Shown here in pieces: positions 42,350 to 49,218 of a stretch of DNA of 50,149 nucleotides; position 1 is the stretch's first letter, and each line of letters starts with the position of its first letter. This DNA comes from Actinomycetota bacterium (GTDB lineage Bacteria > Actinomycetota > Thermoleophilia > Gaiellales > Gaiellaceae), in assembly GCA_900299235.1 (NCBI GenBank), contig OMIZ01000016.1, positions 1-50,149 of the forward strand. The letters are read 5' to 3'. The notes under the pieces are model-generated. The model had not been told where the DNA came from and searched no databases. It saw nothing but the letters and a program-made list of their open reading frames with translations. A program made the translations under genes and the position numbers.

Positions 42350-42829
42350 ATGACCGTACGCGCTGATCACCACATCTCCGTTCGGGTCTCGGATCTTGAC
42401 CGATCGATCCGTTTCTACACCGAAGCGGTCGGTGGCACGCTGCTCACCGAACCGGTCGTCCGTAACGGTCCGATCATCGACGAGGTGTTCGGGCAGGGTG
42501 CTGAGGCACGGATGTGCTTCGTCGGGTTCGACAGCAACAGCGTTGAGCTGTGGCAGTTTCTGAATCCGGTGACGCCGATTCCCTACTCCGACCAGCCGCG
42601 GCTCGGAATCATGCATTTTGCGATCACCGTCGACGACGTCGATGCTGCCGCTGCGCGCGTCGTTGCTGGCGGCGGCAAGCTGCGCTTCCCGGTCAAGGAT
42701 CTCGGTGGCGGCGACACGCCCGCCCGCTTCGTCTACTGCGAGGATCCCGACGGCAACGTCTTTGAGTTTCTCGACACCGACTTGCACGGCACGCTCGCGC
42801 GACTCAGGGCGCGCAACCAGGGCACGTGA
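42350..42829 (+). CDS. VOC-fold protein (glyoxalase/epimerase-like)
   Basis: 159 aa from ATG 42350, with GGAGAG upstream. HHISVRVSDLDRSIRFY, VELWQFLNP, MHFAITVDDVDAAAARV and VFEFLD give the beta-alpha-beta-beta-beta repeats and H/E/H/E metal-ligand positions. Function could be epimerase, lyase or extradiol-like. Its stop overlaps the next GTG by 4 bp. Confidence 0.8.
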   Translation: MTVRADHHISVRVSDLDRSIRFYTEAVGGTLLTEPVVRNGPIIDEVFGQGAEARMCFVGFDSNSVELWQFLNPVTPIPYSDQPRLGIMHFAITVDDVDAAAARVVAGGGKLRFPVKDLGGGDTPARFVYCEDPDGNVFEFLDTDLHGTLARLRARNQGT

Positions 42830-44175
42830 AGGCCGACGTCGCAGTTATCGGGGCTGGCGTTGCCGGCCTATCGACCGCAGCGATCCTTGCCGCACAGGGC
42901 AAGAAGGTTGTCGTCGTTGAGCGCGAGCGCACGCTTGGTGGACGTTCACGTCACTGGCGCTATCGCGGCCACGAGATCGGGCTCGGCTCGCACCTCGTTG
43001 AGGATCCAGGCGATAGCCTCACGCGCGTCTGCGACCTGATGGGCATCACGATGACCCACTCGGAGCGCAGCGACTCGATGCCGTTCTGGGACAAGAAGGG
43101 CTGGAAGCCGATCCAGGAGTTCTACGGCGGCGCTGCGAAGGCAGGGCTAAGGAGCTGTATTGAAGCGCTCGTCGAAACGCCCTACGAGGAGCTCGACCGC
43201 TGGGATCACGCCTCGCTACGCGAATGGATGGCGCAGTACACGAGCGATCCGGGCGTCTACCTCGTGTGGGAGGCGATCTCGATGCTCGAGCAGATCACGA
43301 CCCACCCATGGGAGCATTCCGCGTCCGAGAACCTCTACATCCGCAAGCTGCACTACGAGCTCAAGCGCACGGCGGGCTACTCGTTCTGGCCGATCGGTGG
43401 CTGGGTGAAGCTGTGGGAGCAGATGGGCGAAGGGATCCGCAAGCTCGGTGGCGAGATCCTGCAGCCCGTGTCGGTAAACCGCGTGATCGTCGAGAACCGC
43501 GCCGTCAAAGGCCTTGAGCTTTCGACGGGCGAGATCCTCGAGACCGAGAACGTCGTCGCCTCCACCCCAGTCTGGAATCTGCCACGCCTCTTCGATCCTG
43601 GCGTGCTGCCATGGGATCTCGAGCAGCGGATTGACCTGCTGCGCAAGAACCAGAACCGCGCCTGCTGGATCGGCTACTGGATCGCAGCGAAGGAGCCGGT
43701 GATCGCGATGACCGAGCGTGAGATGGCGTCGTTCTTCGCCACGCCACGCACGGGACTCCCCGGCTTCACGCTCAACTTCACGGGGTACGACCCGTCGATC
43801 TCACCGAAGGGCGAGTACCTCACGTGCGTTGGTGCGGCCTTCGATGCGGTCGCGCACTACGGCGACAAGGCATGGCTCGAGCGAAAGTTCCAGGAGCTGT
43901 GGCTTGATATCGAAGAGATGCTCCCTGCCGCGAAGGGCGCGCTCTGGAAGAAGCGTCACCTGGTGACGAGCTATGGCGTCATTTGCAAGCCGGGCCTCGT
44001 TGGCGCAGTACGACCCGACGCGACGGTGCGTGGGGTCGACGGCCTCTGGCTCACGGGCGATACAACTCGCGCACGCGGCGTGGGTATCGACAAAGCCGCA
44101 CGCAGCGGCATTACGAGCGCGGAGGCCGTGCTCGGTACTCGACTTCCTCACTTCTCTGGGACGGTGCGATATTGA
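42826..44175 (+). CDS. Phytoene desaturase/amine-oxidase-type flavoprotein (copy 2)
   Basis: 449 aa from GTG 42826 (GTGA overlap with the VOC stop). VAVIGAGVAGLSTAAILAAQGKKVVVVER for FAD, GGRSRHWRYRGHEIGLGSHLVED, SLREWMAQYTSDPGVYLVWEAISMLE and HSASENLYIRKLHYELKRT, and a C-terminal LTGDTTRARGVGIDKAARSGITSAE. It shares these blocks with copy 1 at 34051. Both paralogues sit in operons under the same operator family, so two related oxidations in one pathway are likely. The reaction is unknown. Confidence 0.8.
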   Translation: MKADVAVIGAGVAGLSTAAILAAQGKKVVVVERERTLGGRSRHWRYRGHEIGLGSHLVEDPGDSLTRVCDLMGITMTHSERSDSMPFWDKKGWKPIQEFYGGAAKAGLRSCIEALVETPYEELDRWDHASLREWMAQYTSDPGVYLVWEAISMLEQITTHPWEHSASENLYIRKLHYELKRTAGYSFWPIGGWVKLWEQMGEGIRKLGGEILQPVSVNRVIVENRAVKGLELSTGEILETENVVASTPVWNLPRLFDPGVLPWDLEQRIDLLRKNQNRACWIGYWIAAKEPVIAMTEREMASFFATPRTGLPGFTLNFTGYDPSISPKGEYLTCVGAAFDAVAHYGDKAWLERKFQELWLDIEEMLPAAKGALWKKRHLVTSYGVICKPGLVGAVRPDATVRGVDGLWLTGDTTRARGVGIDKAARSGITSAEAVLGTRLPHFSGTVRY

Positions 44176-45824
44176 ACGCGATCGTGCAGGACTACGCTCT
44201 TCTCCGCGGCCAAGGGCTTGACCTCGGCCCGTACTACCACGCCTATCCCGAGGACAAGCGCACGATGCTGCGCGTTATCGCGAATCGCGCGAAGACGCAC
44301 GCGGCGAAGGATTGGATGGTGTTCGACTCCAAGGGTCGCCTGACGTTTGGCGATGGTTGGGCGAATATCTGCCGCGTCGGGCACGCGCTCGATCGCGATG
44401 GGTTTGCCCCGACAGCTCATGTCGGCCTGCTGCTGCGCAACCAGCTTGAGTTCCTGCCTGCGTTCTATGGCCCGCAGGTGCGCGGGGGTGTCTCCGTTCC
44501 GCTGAACGCCGACTCGCGCGGCCCACTGCTCGAAGCCGTGATCGTGCACAGCGACGTTGAGGTCGTGTGCGTCCGCACCGACCTGATCGATCGCCTTGAG
44601 GCCCTCCAGGATCTGGGCAAGCTTCAGCTGATCGTCGCGGTTGGCGATGAGGCGCTCCCCGATGCGATCAACGGCGTGCGTGTCGTCCGCTGGAGCGACT
44701 GGATCGAGGGGACGTCGAGCGAGCACACGTGGGAGTTCCCCAAGCCGTACGAGAACGCGACGATCCAGTACACGTCGGGAACAACGTCTCGGCAGAAGGG
44801 CGCTGTCTACACCCACCACTTCCTCTACCTCTACGCGGCGATGTGCACCGATAGCCAGCACCGCGTCGAGGAGGACGTGCTCACGGCGCCGCTCCCGCTC
44901 TTTCACGTTGCCGCAATGCACATCATCGCCAACTCATCCGCGCACGCTGCCTGTACCGGCCATCTCAAGTCGCGCTTCTCGGCTTCTCGCTACTGGCAGG
45001 AGGCTGCTGAAGACGGCGCAACCTGGGCAATCTTGCTCGGCCCGATGGCCGCGATGGTGCTGAAGATGACGCCGAGCCCGCCACCGGTGCACAAGATCAC
45101 GCGGATGTTCTGTCCGCCGCCACCGCCCGAACTCGAAGAGTTCGAGCGGGTGTTCGCTCCGGTGAAGATGATCTGGTGGGGCTACGGGATGACGGAGATC
45201 TACCCGCTGCCGATGATCGATCCCGACCAGCAGGATCTGTCGAAGCCCGTCGACTCGATCGGCATGCCGGTGAAATGGATGGATTACGGCGTCGTCGACG
45301 ACAACGATCGACTGCTCGGGCCGAATGAGGTGGGCGAGCTTGTCTTCCGACCGCGCATTAACGACGCGATGGTCAAGGAGTACTACAAGGATCCTGAAAA
45401 GACCGTCGAGGCGACGCGAAACATGATGTACCACACCGGCGATCTCGGTTTTTACGACGAGGACGGCGTGCTGCACTACCGCAGCCGCAAGCAGGAGCGC
45501 ATTCGCCGTCGCGGCGAGAACGTCTCGGCACCGGAGCTCGAATGGGTGGCGCTCCGTCACGAACTCGTGGTTGAGGCGGCCGCCTACGGTGTGCCGAGCG
45601 ACCTCGGCGAAGAGGACGTGAAGCTCGACGTGGTGCTTACCGGCGAGCTAACGCTCGACGAGTTCCATGAGTGGCTGTCGGCGAACCTGCCGAAGTACAT
45701 GGTTCCCCGCTTCCTCGAGTTCCGCGAGAGCTTCCCGAAGACGCCAAGCGAGCGTGTCGAGAAGTACAAGCTCAAGGCTGAGCCGGTCGACCGGCCCAGC
45801 GTTCGCGACGCCGAAAAGTCTTAG
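44172..45824 (+). CDS. CaiC-like AMP-forming acyl-CoA ligase
   Basis: 550 aa from TTG 44172 (TTGA overlap); GTG 44184 is an alternative. P-loop YTSGTTSRQKGAVYTH, with Ser where most ligases have Gly (CaiC-type enzymes have SRPKG), GYGMTEIYPLP, YHTGDLGFYDEDG and RRKGENVS-like RRRGENVSAPELE. In the C-terminal lid the usual TGK becomes PSERVEKY, so the A10 Lys is apparently Arg. Carnitine/crotonobetaine ligases are close relatives, but the true acid is unknown. Last gene of the operon, convergent with the hicBA module (4-bp overlap). Confidence 0.85.
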   Translation: MNAIVQDYALLRGQGLDLGPYYHAYPEDKRTMLRVIANRAKTHAAKDWMVFDSKGRLTFGDGWANICRVGHALDRDGFAPTAHVGLLLRNQLEFLPAFYGPQVRGGVSVPLNADSRGPLLEAVIVHSDVEVVCVRTDLIDRLEALQDLGKLQLIVAVGDEALPDAINGVRVVRWSDWIEGTSSEHTWEFPKPYENATIQYTSGTTSRQKGAVYTHHFLYLYAAMCTDSQHRVEEDVLTAPLPLFHVAAMHIIANSSAHAACTGHLKSRFSASRYWQEAAEDGATWAILLGPMAAMVLKMTPSPPPVHKITRMFCPPPPPELEEFERVFAPVKMIWWGYGMTEIYPLPMIDPDQQDLSKPVDSIGMPVKWMDYGVVDDNDRLLGPNEVGELVFRPRINDAMVKEYYKDPEKTVEATRNMMYHTGDLGFYDEDGVLHYRSRKQERIRRRGENVSAPELEWVALRHELVVEAAAYGVPSDLGEEDVKLDVVLTGELTLDEFHEWLSANLPKYMVPRFLEFRESFPKTPSERVEKYKLKAEPVDRPSVRDAEKS

Positions 45825-46011
45825 CGCTCGCGCGGTACAACAACTCCGAGCTGACGGCAGATCTCCCGAACGATGACCGGGCCGATCTCACGGTGCCGTG
45901 GCACAACCGAGGTGGCGCCACTTGAGCCACGCCAGACCGTGTGATTAGCGCCTTCTCGCCACAAGGATGCCCATGCAAACGGAGATGCCGCTCGAGCGCG
46001 CTGCGCCTCAC
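45821..46011 (-). pseudogene. hicA: hicA toxin gene, disrupted by an apparent frameshift
   Basis: Two frames are needed to give a HicA. Frame one from GTG 46011 encodes RRSALERHLRLHG, the usual HicA opening. A second frame, from about 45970 on, encodes LWREGANHTVWRG, VVPRHREIG and VREICRQLGV, with the catalytic His in GANHTVW. The switch lies near 45965-45975. The GTG overlaps the hicB stop (GTGA). An indel in the genome, a sequencing error or programmed shifting are all possible; I see no clear slippery heptamer. The antitoxin is intact. Confidence 0.7.
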
Positions 46012-46235
46012 GCACCGATCGTGACGCGAACGTGGCCGTCAGTCTGCTCAGCGGAAGCGACCGGCTCGCCACTTCTCACTTCAAGCAGCAGATTGAGTGC
46101 GTCAAGAACGTTCGCGCGGGCTTCTTCTGGCGTCCGACCCTGGCTGATCGCGCCTGGAACTTCTGGAACGGTGGCCATGATCCAGCCATCTCCGCCGTCG
46201 GAGAGAACCACGGTCACATTGAGACTTTCGCTCAT
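46008..46235 (-). CDS. hicB: HicB-like antitoxin
   Basis: 75 aa. The domain opens with NVTVVLSDGGDGWIMATVPEVPGAISQGRTPEEARANVLDALNLLLE, the HicB fold (an RNase-H-like domain with degenerate active site, by family knowledge). No C-terminal DNA-binding domain is present, so it is the short form. It precedes hicA and is coupled to it by a 4-bp overlap. In HicA/HicB pairs the toxin is an mRNA interferase. Here the toxin looks broken, so the antitoxin may be a relic or control other loci. Confidence 0.8.
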   Translation of the reverse strand: MSESLNVTVVLSDGGDGWIMATVPEVPGAISQGRTPEEARANVLDALNLLLEVRSGEPVASAEQTDGHVRVTIGA

Positions 46236-46298
46236 GTCACAACGGTAGCGCGACCCTCGACCGCTGCCAATTCGCTCTTTCGGACGTGTTCGCCGTGG

Positions 46299-47063
46299 CT
46301 AGAGCGGGAGCAGTTCGAGCCCGCCGTGGAGCTCAATGACCTGGCCGGTGATGTAGTCGGAGTCGGCCGAGACGAGGAAGTGCACGAGGGCCGCAACATC
46401 CTCCGGCTCTCCCGGACGTCCGATCGGGATCGCCCGCTCGATCTGATCCATCATCTCCGTCGGCTTGCCCGCGGTGATCTTCGTGTTCGCGATCATCCCC
46501 GGGGCGATCGCATTGACGTTCACTCCGGATCGGGCCCACTCGCGAGCAAGCGCTTTGGTGAGACCGATCACACCGGCCTTCGCAGCGGAGTAGTTCGTTG
46601 TGCCGGCGTAGCCGTACACGCCTGCGGCCGACGAGATGTTCACGACCTTGCGGTTGAAGCCCGCGTCACGCCGTCGCAGCTCCGGCGCCGCTGCACGGCA
46701 CATGACAAACACGCCGCGCAACACGACGTCGTGAACGATGTCCCACTGCTCATCGGTCATCTTGTGGAGCACTCCATCGCGCGTGATTCCGGCGTTGTTC
46801 ACGAGGATGTCGAGCGACCCGAAGGTCTCGCTCGCGACAGCAACGGCCGCCTCGGCCTGAGCCTCGTCGCTCACCGAACCGACTGCAACGGCAGCCTGGC
46901 CGCCGGCGGCAACGATCTCGGCCACGACGGCCTCGGCGCCTTCACCATTGACGTCGTTTACGACGACGGCGGCACCAACCGCAGCGAGCCGGTGCGCGAT
47001 CCCACGACCGATCCCACCGCCCGCACCCGTCACGAGTGCGACGCGCTCTGTGAGCCCCACCAT
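46299..47063 (-). CDS. Short-chain dehydrogenase/reductase (paralogue of 33266)
   Basis: 254 aa. TGAGGGIG for NAD(P), NNAG, ISSAAGVYG with catalytic Ser, YSAAK, and ADSDYITGQVIELHGGLELL at the C-terminus, as in 33266-34048. Asp in VVVNDVNGE suggests NAD. ATG 47063 faces the next SDR with only 26 bp between the starts. It probably oxidises a hydroxyacyl-CoA or ring alcohol. Confidence 0.9.
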   Translation of the reverse strand: MVGLTERVALVTGAGGGIGRGIAHRLAAVGAAVVVNDVNGEGAEAVVAEIVAAGGQAAVAVGSVSDEAQAEAAVAVASETFGSLDILVNNAGITRDGVLHKMTDEQWDIVHDVVLRGVFVMCRAAAPELRRRDAGFNRKVVNISSAAGVYGYAGTTNYSAAKAGVIGLTKALAREWARSGVNVNAIAPGMIANTKITAGKPTEMMDQIERAIPIGRPGEPEDVAALVHFLVSADSDYITGQVIELHGGLELLPL

Positions 47064-47089
47064 CTGGCAAACCCTAGATACTTCGGCCT
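47064..47089. promoter_or_regulatory. 26-bp divergent promoter with a symmetrical -10
   Basis: The gap holds TAGATA (47075-47080), which reads TATCTA on the minus strand. Its end is 9 nt from ATG 47090 and 11 nt from ATG 47063. Each direction therefore has a usable -10 with a leaderless or nearly leaderless start. No Shine-Dalgarno and no CCAAAC operator are present here. Confidence 0.5.
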
Positions 47090-47866
47090 ATGAACGTGCG
47101 CGAACTCTTTGACCTGACCGGCAAGACGGCGATCGTCACCGGTGGAGCGACTGGTCTCGGATTCCAGGCCGCCGAAGCGCTGGCCGAGCTCGGCGCCAAC
47201 GTCGTGATCTGCGGTCGCAAGCTCGAGCGGTGCGAGATTGCGGCGGCGGAGATTTCGACGCATACGGGAGCGACGGTGATCGGCGTCCGCTGCGATGTTG
47301 GCGAGCCAACCGATATCGAGCCGCTCGTGCTGCGCACGCTCGAGGAGTTCGGCGGCCTCGACATCCTCGTGAACAACGCCGGCACGAGCTGGGGCGCTCC
47401 GGCGATCGACCACCCACTCGAGGCGTGGGAGAAGGTGATACGCGTCAACCTTACGGGGCTCTTTGCGATGGCCCAGGCGGCAGCACGCGTGATGCAGGAG
47501 CGTGGCGGCGGCAAGATCGTCAACCTCTCCTCAAGCGCCTCGTTTTCCGGCCTTCCAGCCGAGCTGATGGACGCTGCGGCCTATACCGCAAGCAAGGGCG
47601 GGGTGAACGCGCTGACCAAGGATCTGGCCGTGAAGTGGGCGCCACTGGGTATCACCGTCAACGCGATCGCACCCGGGTGGTTTCCCTCCGACATGTCGCG
47701 CGTGACGATCGAACGGAACGCCGACCGCTTCCTCGATGAGATCCCGCTGCGGCGCTTCGGCGGCCCGCACGACCTGAAGGGCGCGGTCGCGTTTCTCTGT
47801 TCGGCTGCCTCAGATTTCGTGACGGGAACGATCGTGTCGGTCGATGGCGGCCAGACCGCGCGCTGA
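47090..47866 (+). CDS. Short-chain dehydrogenase/reductase
   Basis: 258 aa. TGGATGLG for NAD(P), NNAG, LSSSASFSG with catalytic Ser, YTASKGG (Tyr-xxx-Lys), and TGTIVSVDGG at the end. Arg in VVICGRKLER suggests NADP preference, unlike the paralogue across the promoter. Similar proteins include gluconate dehydrogenase-like and 3-ketoacyl reductases. Followed by a 147-bp gap carrying the operator of the TetR gene. Confidence 0.9.
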   Translation: MNVRELFDLTGKTAIVTGGATGLGFQAAEALAELGANVVICGRKLERCEIAAAEISTHTGATVIGVRCDVGEPTDIEPLVLRTLEEFGGLDILVNNAGTSWGAPAIDHPLEAWEKVIRVNLTGLFAMAQAAARVMQERGGGKIVNLSSSASFSGLPAELMDAAAYTASKGGVNALTKDLAVKWAPLGITVNAIAPGWFPSDMSRVTIERNADRFLDEIPLRRFGGPHDLKGAVAFLCSAASDFVTGTIVSVDGGQTAR

Positions 47867-47879
47867 GCGACTGTCGATT

Positions 47880-47903
47880 TCAAACAATCAAACGTTCGAT
47901 TGA
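47880..47903. promoter_or_regulatory. Candidate operator upstream of the TetR gene (extra half-site)
   Basis: TCAAAC-GTTC-GATTGA at 47888-47903 is a near-perfect inverted repeat, preceded at 47880 by another TCAAAC. It lies about 110 bp before the TTG at 48014, in the gap 47867-48013. It implies autoregulation. The rest of the gap shows no gene. Confidence 0.75.
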
Positions 47904-48013
47904 CGCCACGCCGCGAACGCTGTAAAAGCAACGGTTGACAGCGATCACCTGCAACATGGGTTCATCCGTGAGCTCTTGTACGGTCGGTCGGGACGCCGAC
48001 GAAGGGAAATAGC

Positions 48014-48730
48014 TTGGATATCGAGATCGAATCGAAGGGCACGAGCAGGCGCCGCTCACGGCCGCCGCGTCGCCGCCGTCAGGAGATCCTCGAAGCCGCA
48101 GCTGGCGTCTTTCACGAGAAGGGGTACAAGGCCACATCGATTCAGGACATCGCCGACGCAGTCGGGATCCTGAAAGGCAGCCTCTACTACTACATCACCT
48201 CCAAGGAAGATCTCCTCTTTGAGATCCTCCAGGACGTTCACCGCCAGGGGCTCCAGAACCTTGAGCGCATCGAAGCCACCTCTGGCACACCGATGCAAAA
48301 GGTCCGTGCGTTTGTGACGATCCATGTCACCCACAACGCCGAGAACCTCGTGAAGATGGCGGTCTTTTTCCACGACTTCCGGTCACTGTCGCCGGATCGG
48401 CGCGAGATCATCGTCGCCGAGCGCGACCTGTACGACCAGCACCTCCGCAATCTGCTCGTCGAAGGACAGAAAGACGGTTCGGTCTGCCCCGATCTCGATC
48501 CCAAGCTCACAGCGATCGAGATCCTCGGGATGATGAACTGGATCTACCACTGGTACCGCCCGAACGGCAGCCTCTCGATGAGTGAGCTTGCCGAGACGAT
48601 GGCGGACTTCGTCGTCGCAGGTCTCGCGTGCGACCCCGCGACACATACGCCGGGCCACCGGCGCGCGTTCTCGCCGATGCCCACGGTGCCACCGCCACGC
48701 ATCGACCCGAACGCCGACGAAGACGACTAG
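48014..48730 (+). CDS. TetR-family regulator, KstR2-like; probable regulator of the island
   Basis: 238 aa from TTG 48014, with GAAGGGA upstream. The N-terminal helix-turn-helix RRQEILEAAAGVFHEKGYKATSIQDIADAVGILKGSLYYYITSKEDLL is classic TetR. The ligand domain has NWIYHWYRPNGSLSMSEL, close to the KstR2 WYRPGGPL block; KstR2 senses CoA thioesters of steroid ring intermediates in mycobacteria. A basic N-terminal extension precedes the domain and an acidic, proline-rich tail follows it. It lies downstream of a family operator copy. That it binds all ten sites is inference from motif distribution. Confidence 0.85.
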   Translation: MDIEIESKGTSRRRSRPPRRRRQEILEAAAGVFHEKGYKATSIQDIADAVGILKGSLYYYITSKEDLLFEILQDVHRQGLQNLERIEATSGTPMQKVRAFVTIHVTHNAENLVKMAVFFHDFRSLSPDRREIIVAERDLYDQHLRNLLVEGQKDGSVCPDLDPKLTAIEILGMMNWIYHWYRPNGSLSMSELAETMADFVVAGLACDPATHTPGHRRAFSPMPTVPPPRIDPNADEDD

Positions 48731-48736
48731 GGCAGG

Positions 48737-49210
48737 CTACTCCTCGACGGGATGCCAGACCCCGTCGACTGCCTTGTACGGGTAGGCAAGCTCGATCAGT
48801 GGGCCATGGCTCGACTCGGGCGAGATGAACGTCCACGCCTGCCAGTCGCGCGCCGGGTCTTGCGACAGCTCGGTGCTCGTGAGCTTGATCCCCTTGTCGG
48901 CGAGCCGCTTCACAGCACCCGGAAGGTCGGGCGCGGTGAAGCAGACGTGGTGCACGCCCTCCCCACGCTTCTCGAGGCGTCGTCCGAGCGGCCCGTCGTT
49001 CAGCGGACAGAGAAGCTGAATCTCAGCGCCTGACGGATTGACGAAGGTCGCCGAGCTCATCACGTCCTCGCCCGCCTCCCAGTGGTCGACAACGATCGGC
49101 TCGGCAAGCTGGCCCGGATCGAGCTCTTCGAGGATCGCCTTCCAGTCGGCGATCGCCTGATCGAGGTCGCGGACGAGAAAGCAGATGTGTGCGAGCGGGC
49201 CTCCGGGCAT
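48737..49210 (-). CDS. VOC-fold protein, methylmalonyl-CoA epimerase-like
   Basis: 157 aa. LAHICFLVRDLDQAIADW, VNPSGAEIQLLCPL, VHHVCFTAPDLPGAVKRL and PLIELAYPY follow the VOC pattern with His/Glu/His/Glu. The RGEGVHHVCF block is the epimerase-type second repeat. Cotranscribed behind the carboxyltransferase gene, 8 bp away. This is the propionyl-CoA route order (carboxylase, epimerase), and the mutase lies in the same window. Confidence 0.82.
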   Translation of the reverse strand: MPGGPLAHICFLVRDLDQAIADWKAILEELDPGQLAEPIVVDHWEAGEDVMSSATFVNPSGAEIQLLCPLNDGPLGRRLEKRGEGVHHVCFTAPDLPGAVKRLADKGIKLTSTELSQDPARDWQAWTFISPESSHGPLIELAYPYKAVDGVWHPVEE

Positions 49211-49218
49211 GTCTCCTC

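Noticed and set aside
42826-44175. Flavoprotein as carotenoid synthesis gene
   Set aside because: The context is CoA catabolism; no phytoene synthase or other carotenoid gene is present in the window.
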